From the NCBI GenBank assembly GCA_023052935.1, contig CM041293.1:183418249-183482248 (forward strand): a stretch of 64,000 nt of DNA, read 5' to 3'. Below the pieces are notes generated by a model. It was not told the DNA's origin. It ran no database searches and saw nothing but the letters and a program-made list of their open reading frames with translations. Each line of letters begins with the position of its first letter. The stretch's first letter is position 1. Shown piece by piece: positions 27,491 to 40,366 of this stretch. This stretch comes from Piezodorus guildinii. Lineage: Eukaryota; Arthropoda; Insecta; Hemiptera; Pentatomidae. The translations under genes and the position numbers were made by a program.

Positions 27491-28255
27491 TTTCTGGTAT
27501 CCAGAACAAACACACCGGGATTAATGAATGGTTACCTTCCTGTTGATCGCCTAAGAATACAAAGTAACCTAACCTTACAGATGCACACCAGTTGTAAAAT
27601 TTTAGACTAATCATCCTACTTTTTATTTTTTATAAGGTTATTTTAAATTTATTTTACTCTAATATCTTTTAGGAGACATTTTTTTCTTTCTTTCTTGTTT
27701 GGTTGATTCCTATTCCACATTTTGTGTTAGTTACAGTACTCAAAAACTCGTCATGTTTTGTTGAGGTGCACAACTTTTTAAAAACATTTTTTACTAAATT
27801 AAAATTTTAATTGTTATTCCAAAAAGTATTACTGCGAATAAAGAAGTAGTTTGTTATTTTAAATTTGTTTTTAAATCAGCAATATTCTATGTCTCAATGA
27901 CTATTCCGTTGTGGAAATCATCTAACTTTAGTAAATTATAATTTAGTTTTGACTTTATCATTATTTTCTTTATATATTGTATGAATGTGTAATACATCAC
28001 TATTACTACTGTTCATTTTGTAACTAATTGTAATATTTCTCAATAAATATATAATAAAAAAAATAATTTAGTTAAAGTTAGTTATTAATCGTTTTTCAGT
28101 TGGAAACTTCCACACATCGATTTAAGTGTAACTGCTTTGTGATTTATTTTTATTGTCGATAAATATTACGTATGGATCATGCTGTTTTTAATTTCGATAG
28201 TGGACTGAATGTTTTAGGTATCCTGAAGATATAAGGTTAGATTGACAATATTTAA
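27491..28255. other. A+T-rich sequence, no gene seen
   Basis: No coding or repeat similarity recognised; mostly T-rich with a few AATAAA signals. Confidence 0.4.
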
Positions 28256-28259
28256 ACTT

Positions 28260-28508
28260 TAATGAGTCTTCTTCTTTCTTTTCTTGCGCTACAGACCGAA
28301 GTAGTCCTTAGCAGGTTTCAACATCTGCAGCCACAGACCCCTGTCCACCACCATACCCGCCCATCTCATGCCGTCTTCCATGTCCATCCCTCTATCGGAC
28401 TCTTGGTTTCCGGTTCGCTTTAGTGGCCAAGATCTTTCCTGTATATCTTCATTCATTCCGTCGACATGGCCAAACCATTTCATCCTACTGATTTTGAAGA
28501 AATTTGAC

Positions 28509-28579
<71 letters not shown>

Positions 28580-29200
28580 TAAACTTCCTTTTTTTACTAC
28601 TTCATCACACTCCGTTCTCAAGCACTCTCCTATCAAACCTGTTACAAGTCATCTTATTTATTGTCCAGCATTCACCCCCATAACTAAAGGCTGGCCTAAT
28701 TGGAATTTTGTATATTCTGATCTTATTTCGGAGCGAGATTAACTTACTTTTTATGAAGTTCCGAACAAGATGGTATGTTTCCTGCCAAAATCCTTCTTTT
28801 GGCATTTCCTGTTTTATTGGCTTCGTTATTCATTCATTAATGATCCTAGTTACAGTAATGTCGACACTACCTCAATGTTTTCCCCACTTATGTTACAATA
28901 AGGTAGGTGTTGCTGATATTTAGTTCGAGGCCAGCTTTTTCTGATTCTCTTTTCAAGTTAGCATAGGCCTCTTTGATTGACTATCTACTTCTTCCCGAGA
29001 TCACTACATCACCTACATAGGCCGTTAATTTCAGTGATTTGTTGTGCTATTACCGAGCTTCATAGTTACCTTACTAAGCACTAAGTTGAATAGCAAGGTG
29101 GGCAGCACATCTCCTTTTCTCAATCTTTATTTCTAAAGGCTATGACAGTTCTCCGTTCACTGTTATTCGACAGTTGGTGGGTCCCATAAAGTTTAATGTA
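28260..29200 (-). pseudogene. LINE G reverse-transcriptase remnant
   Basis: The minus strand encodes, from the left, a C-terminal part (KMKWFGHVDGMNEDIQERSW; WFGHV is the usual landmark). Further right it encodes IRIYKIPIRPAFSYGGECWT and a palm region reading LTAYVGDVV where YADD is expected. Stops and frame changes are common. A (TA)n array at 28512-28578 interrupts the coding part. An old copy from the same broad group as C and F. Confidence 0.7.
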
Positions 29201-29960
29201 TATTTTACTATAGTAAATAAGAAGTAGTGTGATGTTGCTTAAATCTTGAATGTGATTTCTAACTTTTAACTGGCTTCTGTACAATGTTATGGGCCGCTAC
29301 TTTTCTAAGACAGAGGTGACTCCGAAACTGTATTAATTAATATGTAAATTTTCGGCTCTAATTTAATAAAACTATTGAATTTCCTTTCCTAAGGTTTATC
29401 AATTCATTATTGGGATAAGGTGGCATAAAGGGAAATGAAGTAATTAACTTAAAATACACATTTATTTAAAAAATAGTACATATTATTATAACACATAAAA
29501 ATACACTATAAGGTACTGTTCATTATCGAGAATACTGAGGTTTGTTCCGATTTACCAGAAAGACACAATTTATTTATAAATAGACAAAATGATGCTGCCC
29601 AACTTGATTGGGTTGCTATAACACAGCATACCAATTGTTTCCTTTAGGAATATTCTTAGTATTATAAATTATAATTTGAAATCCTTAATTATAAGCACAA
29701 TATTTTTTTTCTCTTTTCTATTCTTTTTAATTTTTTTTTTTTTACTTTATTTTTTCCCTGTTTTTTTTTCTTTCTTCATCGTTTCCCATTTTCTTTTAAA
29801 TATATAGATCCATACATATAACCAAAAATTTAAAAAAAAAATCGTATATAAATCATAAAATACCACATCCTAACTCATACCATCTTATAAAAAAAAAACA
29901 ATACAACAACAAAACACTTAGCATCCAAAATCGATATCTGTATGTACAATATTATATAAA
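29201..29960. other. Unassigned A+T-rich sequence
   Basis: Contains long A and T runs near 29700-29850 and no supported gene. Confidence 0.4.
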
Positions 29961-29989
29961 AATTAAAATATAAACATCTATGGCTAAAG

Positions 29990-31130
29990 CGCTAATGCAC
30001 ATACATGCCCCTCCAATTATACACGTTACGAGTAGATGTGATGGTGTATAATTCCCAGACAGTCGAGAACCACACTTTCTGCTATCCTTGCCACGTCCTT
30101 TATATCGACACCTATGTCCTCCATGAAGCTCCGCGGGCTCCGAACCAAAACCCATTTACGTAGAAGTCTCTCTCGCCTTGGCTCTCGCGGAACTTTTCCT
30201 TGAGGAAAGGATTAGATTTTTCGTAGATTTGTCTCTTTTCCCTTTCCACTTTACTTGCCTGTTTAAAGTCGTTGGATTTATATCTCACGGTAGGATCCAG
30301 AATGCTAACTGAATTCCCGATCTTAGGGAATGCCACGATATCAGCATATCGCGTGGATCCATCTGCATCCACACAGTAAACTTCCTCGAAGCAGGCAAAA
30401 TCTCGTTCTTTAAGGAGCCTCATCAACTCATGCTTTACTCTATGGTGACGGCGTTTTATCAGGAGAGAGTTGTTGGGACATTTTCCCAGCACGTGAGCTG
30501 GTGTTTCTGGCTCACAAAAGATTTCTAACCTGTCCGCTTACACCTGGGACTCCACGCAGGGGTGCATAATTTATATTAAGTTTCAGGGCATTGGACCATT
30601 CAGACCCCGAAAGTATCTGCTTTTCGTACATAAATTTGTTAGCTTTCGGGGTTTCTTTAAAATGCCATACCCCAATGCTCTCCCACCTGCATCTGGCCCA
30701 TTCCTCGAACGAGTTTTCTCGTAGCGACTGCCGTATAGCTCTCATATTCCGGTTATCCTGCTCAACCCCCGTCTCTCGGCACATATAGCGACTTCGGTTG
30801 GATAATCAAATGTAGACTGGAACAGGGGATCCGGGACATTGGACAGTCGCTGAGCAATAGACCAGTGTTGTAGAGGAGCCTCCTATTGGCAGCGGATCAA
30901 CCCTAATCCTCAAGTACCTTTGGACATAACTGTATAATTCTTCCCTGGCTTGACCCCAGACTTCCTCCGTCCATTGCTGGACTTCCGCTTCCTATCCTGT
31001 CCGGGCGAAGACTCCCCAGGTAGAGGGCTATCCCTACTCTAGGATTGGAGGGCTGTATTTTGTGCTTAGACCTTCCAAGAAACCTTCCTGCTTGTAGCCC
31101 GGAAACTGTTCTATTTTAAATGATTCAAAA
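29990..31130 (-). pseudogene. LINE H: restriction-like-endonuclease type (R2-like group), C-terminal part
   Basis: Two minus-strand frames (30512-30784 and 30112-30492) give the C-terminal region of a LINE with an endonuclease after the reverse transcriptase. A zinc motif reads CEPETPAHVLGKCP with RRHHRVKHEL after it, followed by ADIVAFPKIGNSVSILDPTV and VEREKRQIYE. The last block fits the (P)D..D..K pattern of restriction-like endonucleases of the R2/R4/NeSL LINE groups. The reverse-transcriptase domain itself is missing or too decayed to read. Two frames and a stop near 30500 show the copy is dead. Confidence 0.7.
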
Positions 31131-31911
31131 TTATTTCTTTTCCTCTCAGTATTCTTGATACATAGCATCTGGTACATAATCCCCACTACTCATTCATCTT
31201 TCCGGTTCTTCTACTAACGCAATTTGTAATGTTCTAAACTTCTCTGCTCTATTTTCTTCACTCACTTTAACGTGTTTTGACTGGAATTTTACCCACTCAA
31301 AAAAATAGAGAGCAAAATGGTCGAGCTTTCCGAAGAGAACTCCTTGACAATCTTCAGTCTTGACATTTTCTTTTGTTCATGAAGGATTCTTGAACAGTAA
31401 TTTTGAAATATTTTAAAATTAAATTTATCTTTTTAACCTGATTTCAGATATATGAAAGTTCTTTTTTCATATATCAATATTAATGGACTTGTGGATATAA
31501 TGCGAGATATATATTGAATAGGGAGGACGAAATGGAAGGATGGCGATGCCTAATGGATGATTGATGGCGCGGAAGTCCTCATGAAAGGAGGATATATTGA
31601 TTGCCTTCCAGGATTTGTCGGTCGGGGTTGAAGATTAATAGAAAGCTCTAAGTAATGTAAGCAGTCTCCTGGCTTCAATAGCTTTTCAATAAGAGCTTGA
31701 TGTTAACTGAAGGAAGTTGGGATTCATTGGGCTTAGCAAGTGTTAAATTACATACATCTATATATTGTTGTTAGTCACGACTGTTGATATATATTATTTT
31801 ATATCTTTAGGTTCAGTCATTAAATAAACAATTGTGTTTATTGTACGTTTATATACTTCATTGTTATCATATTTATGCTATAGCATTGAAAACAAAACAG
31901 AATACTAATTA
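31131..31911. other. Unassigned sequence
   Basis: No gene or repeat family recognised. Two mini-direct motifs of CATATAT near 31450-31520 are not informative. Confidence 0.35.
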
Positions 31912-32880
31912 AAAATAAAAATAAAACTCATTTATTGATATTTACAACTGTATTTTATAACACAACTAGTAAGTAGCCAAAAAAACAAAAACAAAAAAAA
32001 CAGACTTGCGGAGAAGCTACCTATTGGCAGCACTCTAAAAATATCCTAAACTAGAAGGTCTCGGGGCCACCTTCTTTTCAGACGCCTCGGAGGATTAACA
32101 GGTATTAAAGAAGAAGAAAGGATTGAAAATAATGGGTTAGAGTGATTATGAATTTTGTCATGGCACGACAGCTACTTGTTTAGGTCCAAGTCGGTAACAT
32201 GCGGAACACATATGGATGAGATTGTTCATGACATAGTATGGAGTATTGAGGATTTTACGAAGGATGTTGAATTATAAGGATTGGACTCGAGAGAAATTTA
32301 CATTGTCATGTAAATGAGCCTTTTTGTCGTTAATTAGAAGATTAGGACGTTTGTCTCGTAAGTGTTATAGTAGCCGAAAATGTCGAGCAGTTTCTTGTCG
32401 TTTTAGTCTTGTATGACGTTTCTATGTAAGTCGTTTATCAAGAAAGAGTCCTAGGTATCGGATCTGTTCAACAGGAACTAGCGTAGATTTATAAAAGGAT
32501 ACTGTAGGGCAGGAAGTCGTAGGCACACGACGAAAGGTAAAGGTTCTTTGATGCGATTTATTGGTGTTTATTTTTACACCATGGAATCTGGCTAGGGATT
32601 GAACAATTTGGGAAACAAAAATCGGAACAATATTTACTGGTCGTTAACACACAAGGGTCATCAGCATAGGTAGAAAGGAACCTGTAAGGATGGGTTGGGA
32701 TATCAGCTGTATAGACTGTGTAAATGATAGGCCCTAGGATGCTGCCTCGAGAAAAAACCAGCAGACTGTGAAAAAAAGAGACGAATTGGAATTATCCTGA
32801 TTTATTTTGAAGGAACTGTCAGTGAGATAGGGCTAGATAATGAGGCAGTATGTAGGAGGGAGGAATTCTTCAATTTACTT
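31912..32880 (-). pseudogene. LINE E (Jockey-like), decayed third copy
   Basis: The plus strand reads CTAGAAGGTCTCGGGGCCAC and TTCTTTTCAGACGCCTCGGA near 32050. This matches the reverse complement of the LINE E 3' coding end (RRLKRRWPRDLLV). The RT palm region is recognisable near 32650. Numerous indels prevent any frame. A poly(A)-like start lies near 31912. Confidence 0.75.
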
Positions 32881-33052
32881 TTTAAATTTATTAAATTCTT
32901 CAAATAAACTTTTCAAGAAATAATGATTGACTCATTCTCTTATGGTAAACGCATTATTTTAACAAGCGTAAATACGTTTTCTAAACGCTTATATGTTCAA
33001 ATTATCAACTCTAAAAATGCTTGGACAATATTTAGAATAGGTATGAATGTGG

Positions 33053-33054
<2 letters not shown>

Positions 33055-33124
<70 letters not shown>
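33055..33124. repeat. (TA)n array followed by T run
   Basis: About 54 bases of TA dinucleotides and 15 T's; no gene association. Confidence 0.95.
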
Positions 33125-33799
33125 ATATTGTTATATCTGTTTTGTTTTGTTTTTACTCCGTACATATGGTATGAATGACTTCTTTTAGCCCTAATACTTA
33201 TTGCCCAAGATAGTGGCAGATTGTATTATTTCTCAATAAAGCAATATTATTAAGTATATAAATATTTACAAAATTATTTCATGTTATATCTTCCGTCTGA
33301 ATGAATAATTTGTGATCAAGTAAAGGATTTCGACAAATATGTTAATTAAACAATTCTGTGAATTTCTAAAAATAGAAATTCATTATACAAGTACTAATCA
33401 TTTTAACTCACTCGGAACACTTAATTAATGGCACGCCACTTTTACAGAAATCTCAAGGTTTAACGCTGATTCACATAAACAATATAAATTTGATAGAATC
33501 GTACAAACAAGTGTAATTGCTTACAATAAATAATTCACTTAATCAAAATCTTAAACTAACACCTAATGAAATTACGGCAAATTTGAAAACAATTATGAAA
33601 CCGAAGATATACAAGAAAGTTATAAACATAAACATGATTATTTTACTCACCTAAATACATTACAAAAAATGGTACATGATAAAATAAACAATGAAAAAGA
33701 AAAACGAACTGATAAACTTACCGAAAATAGTGAAGAACCACCAGAATTGCATGTGATTTAACTCCTAAAGTTAAAATTAAAATGATAATTTTATGTAAT
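33125..33799. other. Unassigned A+T-rich sequence
   Basis: A plus-strand frame near 33590-33760 reads YKHKHDYFTHLNTLQKMVHD and ends in TAA, but it has no start, no family I recognise and lies in repeat debris. Nothing firm. Confidence 0.35.
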
Positions 33800-34690
33800 A
33801 TAGAATAGAATAAAATGTATTTGCCTTTGGGGTATTCCCCTTACAAAGAGAGCCTGGCTTGGCTATTCACAATACATTTTTTTAAGTTATATACATATTT
33901 TATTAAAGATAAATCGAGTTTTTTTTTTTCCTTCTAATATAGTTGAGATAAAAAAAAAAAAAGATACATACTTTTTTGAACTAATAATACATCTGTTTAA
34001 AAAAATTGAATAAATAAATATATTAATAATGATAAATTAACAGTTTTTTTTCAATATAGTAGAGATAAAATACTAATAAAATACATATGTTTTCAAAATA
34101 ATAATACATCTTTAAAAAAAAATAAAAGAGAACAAATAAATACAATAGTATATTCATATAGAAAAATTAACAGTCTTTCTTTTTTTCCAATATAGTTGAG
34201 ATAAAATAAAAATATATATGTTTTTAAAATAATAATGCATCTCTTTAAAGAAATTAAGTAGACACTGTAAATAAATTAAAAAAAAACAAACAAAACAATA
34301 AAAAAGATCTGTTTACGGCTTTTTAAATAAACATTTTACATTACATTGATAAAGTTCGGTTAGACTGCTGGTTACATCAGTTACAATTTATTTTAAGCTA
34401 ATATTTACTTTAGGCATAATAGAATTGTTTATGAATATATCAGCGATTTATATACATCAAAACAGTCATTGGGGATATCGTATTGTTGACATATTAAACG
34501 ATCTCATTTTTAGACAATTAATTATATAATAATATATTTGGTTTAATTTTTTATAGTCTTCTGTTATAAATATTGTTGGGAACTGATTTTCTGGAATATT
34601 GTTTACATATGGTAGGCGGTATTTTCTGTTGAAGGAGTAGATTGGGCATACTGCGATTACATAATAGAGGGTTTCATAGGTATTCATATT
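33800..34690 (-). pseudogene. LINE I 3'-terminal fragment
   Basis: Minus-strand frame 34466-34687 contains ETLYYVIAVCPIYSFNRKY, the zinc-domain end (ETLYHV..CP) of many LINE proteins. The 3' UTR runs left to a hairpin GGGGAATACCCC and a TTCTATTCTATA tail near 33805. The remaining UTR has three similar TATAGT(T/A)GAGATAAAA blocks (33938, 34055, 34190), probably local duplications. Confidence 0.6.
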
Positions 34691-35439
34691 ATATATGGTA
34701 CAGATTTCTGGGGGCTAATATAATAAATTAAAAATTAACAAAGAGCATGCCAATAACATAAAACGTCATAACTAAATGTCTTATTTTCGTGTTTCAGAAT
34801 CAGAACAATTCATTTTAATTTAATGATACATGTTATAAAGAACAACATACCATCTGGAATTACTTTAATTTTTAGAAACATTGAAATTATTAAGGAAAGT
34901 CTATTGTTCCTACCATAATTCATGTATGTATTCATACGTTTATACGACTGACTAATCTTATACCATTATATAACATTATGCCATTCTAATTATAATATTT
35001 TAAATGATTATAGTAGCAATGCACTTTAATAATACCTTTAAACAATTAGACTTAGATCAACAACTATATATTAAGAAAAAAAATACTTATTTCCATTCAG
35101 ATTGCTTATTTAATTCTGAATAATGTTACAAACATAAAAGATAAACATCTAATAAGTGTATTCTTAATATTATTAATAATTCTAGTTTTAATTATTGCAC
35201 TTATGCAAATTTTGCTACTAATAGTATATATATTTTTATTTATTTATTATTTTTTTATTTATTAAAAGATAATACAATCCGCCGCCTTCTGGGGAAATGA
35301 GTATTACAGATATAAGAAATAATTCATTCCATATGTACATTGAAAATAAAATACAACTAAAAAATTAATAAAGATCAAACAAAGAAGAAAGAAAGAAAAA
35401 AATATATATACACAAAATTAAATGAATAGTTATAAAGAT
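34691..35439. other. Unassigned A+T-rich sequence
   Basis: No gene recognised. The right part near 35220-35460 resembles the A-rich 3' UTR of LINE D on the minus strand. Confidence 0.35.
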
Positions 35440-35790
35440 AATAATAGTAAAAACCTATCAAACTTCGAGATCCACTAGTGGATGTCGAGGCACAATGCCA
35501 GAAGATCCCAGCGCCTCTCATTCAGCCGCGTCACTGGTCTTAAGAGTCAGTGGAGGCTGAGCGACATACTAGCTAGAGCCACATACACTCAGGGCATGAG
35601 TGGAGAAGCCAGCCATTGCCAGCACTCCAATGACATATTTACAAGAGATGCCACTGCCGCTTCAACCTACGGTGAGGGTTATATGGATGTTTGGAACTGG
35701 ATAGGGAGTGTGCCAAGGGATTAGGAAGGTGAGTAAGCTTCTGATGGAAGATTGAGAATTTGGATGGGATTAGATCAAGGAAAAGCCAGT
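35440..35790 (-). pseudogene. LINE D 3'-end fragment, second copy
   Basis: Plus-strand GAGTGGAGAAGCCAGCCA, GCCACTGCCGCTTCAACCTA and GGATGTTTGGAACTGGATAG match 20320-20450, the 3' coding end of LINE D. It is joined on the right to an HLE end. Confidence 0.7.
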
Positions 35791-35794
35791 TTTG

Positions 35795-35913
35795 ATACTA
35801 TACGAAAAAATTCTTTGATAGTTTCACGTATTTTTATCTCTAACTGTATTGAAAATTATGTCATTGATTTTAAAAATGGAGGTAAGTGAAAGTCGTGTGT
35901 TGCCCGCACCAGA
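35795..35913 (-). mobile_element. HLE fragment, 5' end only
   Basis: Contains ATGGAGGTAAGTGAAAGTCG and TGTTGCCCGCACCAGA at its right edge, the HLE 5' terminus in inverted orientation. The rest of the element is missing. Confidence 0.75.
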
Positions 35914-35969
35914 TTTTTTTTTCAATAACGTTCTTTTTAAAAAGTAATTAGGTGTTGATTGTTATTTAA

Positions 35970-35974
<5 letters not shown>

Positions 35975-36022
<48 letters not shown>

Positions 36023-36029
36023 TTTTTTT
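35975..36029. repeat. (TA)n then T run
   Basis: About 30 bases of TA followed by 25 T's. Confidence 0.95.
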
Positions 36030-36527
36030 GTCATGTATTGAGAATACTTGGGAGAGTAAGTTGATTATTAAATAATTGTAATATCAATCAAGTAAAGGTT
36101 AACAAGCCTTTAGCAGCAGCAGACAAGAGTATTAGGCCTGGCCTAGAGATAGACACACTTATGACAATGATCTACAAAGGCTAGACCCTCAACCGGGGCA
36201 CTTTCCATACCAACCGCCCTAGGTGACGAGGATGTGAAAGCAGATTCGGTGGCCGAGATGGTTGCTTTAAACACATCTTGCCTTGCTACGAGATGACCAA
36301 TTCCTTGAAACCAAAGATTCAACTCTCGGAACCGGCGTGGGGGAGGGGGGAGGACTATTATCTCGGCATTGATTCCCCCGCCCTCACCCCTGGTCCGAAA
36401 AACTCCTGTATAGCCTTCAAAGGCGAGGTAGGGGTGGAAACCAAAAAAGGCACAAATGAGTTAGGTTTTTTGCTCCTAAAACCCCAAAACAAGTCTAAAT
36501 ATGAGTTGTTTTCATGTTTATCATTCT
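36030..36527. other. Unassigned, locally GC-richer sequence
   Basis: A GC-richer patch (36100-36450) contains CCGGCGTGGGGGAGG and other C/G-rich words unlike its neighbours. No gene is recognised; frames on both strands lack known motifs. A retroelement LTR or SINE body would fit but is not shown. Confidence 0.35.
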
Positions 36528-37080
36528 TTTTACTTTCACTTACTATATATAGTAAGGGAAAGTATTGCGATCGTGAAAATTTTCTAATTCCAGTTTTCAA
36601 CTAAAATGGTTTGACAGTACTTAAATGCCGATATTTTAAATTTTCTTTCTCTACGGTACCTTTAATTTTGTTGATTCTATAAAAATACCTATATTATCTT
36701 CTTAGCACTGATTAAAAACTGGTAAATATATAAATTGAATGAATTCGATACCCATCTAAAGGAGAAAACAGAAAAAATATTTTGTTAATCTAATTTTTCG
36801 TTTTTGAACATAACAGTAATATACATGTATGATATACCGTTGGAAAGCTAACGATTTTAGAAACAATATCATCTTATACACAAGCTTTTAAAAGTCAATA
36901 GAGAGTGATAAAAAGCCGATAAAATTAGGTAATTGTTTCAGATAATAATATAATAGATTTTTTAATAAAACACATGTTTTTTTATAGTTTCACATATATT
37001 AATCTCTAACTGTATTTGAAAATTCTATCATTGATTTTAAAAATAGAGGTAAGTTAAAGTCGTGTGTTGCCCGCACCATA
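36528..37080 (-). mobile_element. HLE copy with internal deletion
   Basis: Has both termini: hairpin CTTACTATATATAGTAAG at the left and GTTGCCCGCACCA at the right. It is only about 553 bases. The part between CCAGTTTTCAACT and TTTGACAG...GCCGATATTTT is missing relative to full copies, an internal deletion of roughly 300 bases. Confidence 0.75.
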
Positions 37081-37364
37081 TTTTGTTACTTGTTATCTGA
37101 GTCATTGTGACGCATGACGGTGATAATTTAATTTTTAAAAGTTACTTCTTACTTCATGAAAAATTAATGTGAATAGGTGTAGGGAGCGCTACTGTCCCAG
37201 TAACACATTAGCCAAATTAAATATGGCCTCGCTTTCAAACTAATATGCTAAGTTATTTTACTAAAAGGTTTTTTTTTTCTTTTAATGAAACTTATGATCT
37301 AACACCTTATTATGATTAGATTAAAATATTTTATTTAAATATTATTTGTTTAATTTATACTTTC

Positions 37365-37740
37365 AGTCACCTATTTATTGAAACATAGAAAGTATTGCGA
37401 GCACCTTCGTCTTGCCAGAATTACCACTTTAATTATAGCAAATTTATCAGACATTTATAATTAGAAGGCTAAAATATTAATGCGTTTTGAACTTTTTTAG
37501 GATATTCCCCCAAAACGGCTCTAAGTATTTTGATTGAAATTGCTCCATCGATGTAATATTAGAATAAAATTAATGAATAAAAAATAATTTATATTCGGGG
37601 ACTTTTTGTCAAATTATTTAACGAACTTTAATATCAATTAGGTTTCATTCTGATTTAAATATTCTGACAGGAGGTAATTTCTGATATTTTCTTCCTTCAA
37701 AGTCTCTTTAATGTTGTAGATTCGAATAGCATTGATAAAA
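37365..37740 (-). mobile_element. Old decayed HLE fragment
   Basis: Shows weak HLE landmarks in inverted order (AGAAAGTATTGCGA, TTTAATATCA..TAGGTTTCATTCTGAT, CTGACAGG, TTTAATGTTGTAGATTC). Confidence 0.45.
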
Positions 37741-37862
37741 ACACCTCTTAATCCGGTTCAATTTGAATTAAAATATGTTCCTTTGAATATTGAGTTAATT
37801 TGTTAGGTTCTTTCCCACGAATTGATTCTAAGTACTTCGTTTTCCATTCTCCTACCATGTGC

Positions 37863-37897
37863 CCTGATGATAACCCACAAACGGGGATCGAAACGTT
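37863..37897 (+). ncRNA. Hammerhead-like core motif
   Basis: Reads CCTGATGATAACCC, a loop, GGGGATC, then GAAACGTT. A CUGAUGA box and a GAAA box bracket a possible stem II, as at 12874 and 60447. The CCC/GGG pairs are clear but the pairing next to the core is imperfect. Downstream lies AAATAG..CTATTT and a segment shared with the palindrome at 44724-44837. Confidence 0.35.
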
Positions 37898-38000
37898 GGC
37901 AAACAATAAATAGCTGAAACTATTTAGCTGTTTCATTTAATGACCGCCACCCGGATTAATTCCTTCCAGTGATTTTAAGTACCTTCGCACGAAATTAATA
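37898..38000 (+). repeat. Repeat unit shared with the 44.7-kb palindrome
   Basis: CTATTTAGCTGTTTCATTTAATGACCGCCACCCGGATTAATTCC (37918-37966) matches the right arm at 44782-44837 with few changes. It shows that the hammerhead-like motif and the palindrome arm belong to one repeat family. Confidence 0.7.
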
Positions 38001-39029
38001 ATTAGTTGTATTATTTAATATTCTCACTTTTAACAATTGCACTTTAATAATACACTTGATTTATAATGTGTAATGAAAAAAAAGAAAAAAAATAAGACAT
38101 TTATACAGCAGACTGGAATTCTTAAGCAAATGACAAAGCACTGTAATACGAAATTTGCCATCGTGACTTAAAAATTATGAAAATTTGTAAGAGAAGATGG
38201 AGATTAAATTAAAGAATAAAATTAAATGTTAATGATGAGTAAGGAGACAGCGCTACCAGGTGAGTGATGGCACAACTGTCACTCCCTTGATAAACGACAT
38301 TAATAAAAATAAATGATCGATTTAATCTTATTCAAGGAAGGAGAAAATTCTTAAAAATGTCTTTTCGTATTTCAATAAATAAAAATTATTTTATATTTAT
38401 TTCAAGCAGTATTAAATCATTTAAAAAATAGTCTTTATTCAAAGGTATATTACAGGGTTTTTTAAAAGTAATAGTTACGAAAAAAGTAAGCTAGAAGTGT
38501 TCCAAACTGACTACGCTGCAAAATTTTATAAAGGAGTAAGGGAAATTAAAACTAATTTCCTGCCCAAAACTAGAAAATGCATTGATTAACGTCCCATCGA
38601 CCCACTGCTTTCGATAGATCATTCTCAATCCGATCCGCATCCTTATGGAACTCCATTCCTTCTAATATCCGGAACTCCCAAACTCTCTCAACATTTAAAG
38701 CCCGTATATTTAGCCATTTCCTATCAATACAATTCCCAATCAATCCGAAGTAAATGCTAATTTCAGGGAAGATCAAGAGATAAAGCAGACAGATACATTT
38801 ATTTATTATTCAATTTTATTTTCTCGTTTCCATTAACAGAAAATATTATTTAAAGTTTTTCTTTTAATCTTTTCAAAGACGTAAGATTAAATTATTTTTC
38901 AAACGCTCAGAAGAGTTGTAATTTCTTTTCTTTTTTTATTTAATTTAAAACTGTAAAAATAATTTTTTTTTGTTCTTATGTTAACATACATTGAAGAATT
39001 GTTAATTTATTTTCTTCTTATATTTCATT
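38001..39029. other. Unassigned A+T-rich sequence
   Basis: No gene or known repeat recognised. Confidence 0.35.
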
Positions 39030-39505
39030 TTTCATTTAGGTATTCACTTAGACAAAAGACTGACCTGGAGTACCCACATTCGACAAAAACGCAAAGAACT
39101 CAACAGACGATACGATATTTTATGTAGATTACTTGACAGACGCTCTAAATTATCATTAACTAACAAACTAACTCTTTACAAAGTTTTGCTAAAACCAATC
39201 TGGACATACGGGATAGAACTGTAGGGCTCTGCTAAACCATCAAGTATCCAAAGAATACAGTCTTTTCAGTAGAAAGTGCTGCGCAAAATAGTGGACGCAC
39301 CGTTCTACGTAACAAATGACGTTATACATAACGACTTAAACATTCCGACAATTTCAGCCACTGCTACAGAACAATACAATAACTTCCACCAAAGACTAAC
39401 ATACAACACCAACCCTCTTACAGAAACATTAAAATGCTCTACGAATCCTTACAGCCCACCCCGACGACTACGCAGGCGGTGGCCAAGAGATATGCTGATC
39501 ACTTA
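39030..39505 (+). pseudogene. Jockey-like LINE C-terminal fragment
   Basis: Reading across two in-frame stops gives HLDKRLTWSTHIRQKRKELN, KPIWTYGIEL, KVLRKIVDAPFYVTNDVIHN and PPRRLRRRWPRDML. This is the C-terminus of the same Jockey-like clade as LINEs D and E but a distinct subfamily. The stops are TAG after WTYGIEL and after IQSFQ. Confidence 0.85.
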
Positions 39506-39899
39506 ACGAACTCTGCTGTGATGAGCCGCTGCTTCAGCAGTCCACAAATTTGCTTATTGCAAAAAAAAAATGCAGATGGCAAATTAAATTTTATGTCAAA
39601 TTTTTTGTTTTGTAATAAATACAATATTTCATTTTAGAGCTATATATATATATATATGTAATTTGTTGTTCTTTTTAAATCTTATTATATATTTTTTTGT
39701 TCTTACGTCAATATACATTGAAGAATTGTAATTTTCTTTTCTCCGTATATTTTATTTTAAAATATAAAAAGAAATCAGTTCTTTTTTTTTTTTTTTTTAT
39801 TGTTCTTATGTTGACATACATTTATTTCTCTTGTTTGTGCATTTTTATTAGAATTTATCTTTTATGTTATCTTCTTTGTTGAGGTTATTAGTTCAATCC

Positions 39900-40025
39900 T
39901 ATTGTTTTCGATTATTGTATTATACTCTAATTATTGTCTTAAGTCCACTTTATATATCATGCTGTATTATTCTAAAGGGTCTTGTCCCAGAATAAATAAA
40001 GAATTATTATTATTATTATAAAGAG
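39900..40025 (+). mobile_element. LINE 3' end with GGGTCTTGTCCC hairpin and (TTA)n tail
   Basis: TATTATTCTAAAGGGTCTTGTCCCAGAATAAATAAAG followed by ATTATTATTATTA resembles the LINE end at 23290. No coding part is attached. Confidence 0.6.
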
Positions 40026-40080
40026 GGCAATCTAAAGTATTGTAAATATGGAGAGAATATTTTACTGGTTTACTAAATGT

Positions 40081-40366
40081 TCAAAGGTTACACCCAAATA
40101 GTACTGTGATCAATCGGCCAAGAGTTAGGCAAGAGAAAATAATTAGCAACAATGCTGTCCAGCCGCCAGATAACGAAGATTTTGTGGAGGTGATAGGCGA
40201 CCTTAAGAATAACAGAAGTCCTGGTCTTGGTGGTATAGATGCAGAGATGGTGGAACATTGTGGAGGCACACTACTAACTGAGATCTACAACTTAATGCTG
40301 GAGATCTGGAAAACAGCAGGTGCTAAAAGAATGGTCTACTTCCATTATATGTCCCATTTTTAAAAA
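40081..40366 (+). pseudogene. LINE C reverse transcriptase, segment 1 (finger domain)
   Basis: The frame reads VIGDLKNNRSPGLGGIDAEM, then EHCGGTLLTEIYNLMLEIW, the usual N-terminal reverse-transcriptase block of RTE/R4-like LINE proteins. It is cut by the HLE inserted at 40367 and continues at 41102. Confidence 0.8.

Noticed and set aside
36278..36604. Overlapping frames of 108 and 80 codons in a GC-richer patch
   Set aside because: Both run into HLE sequence, have no known motif and are on opposite strands of the same bases.
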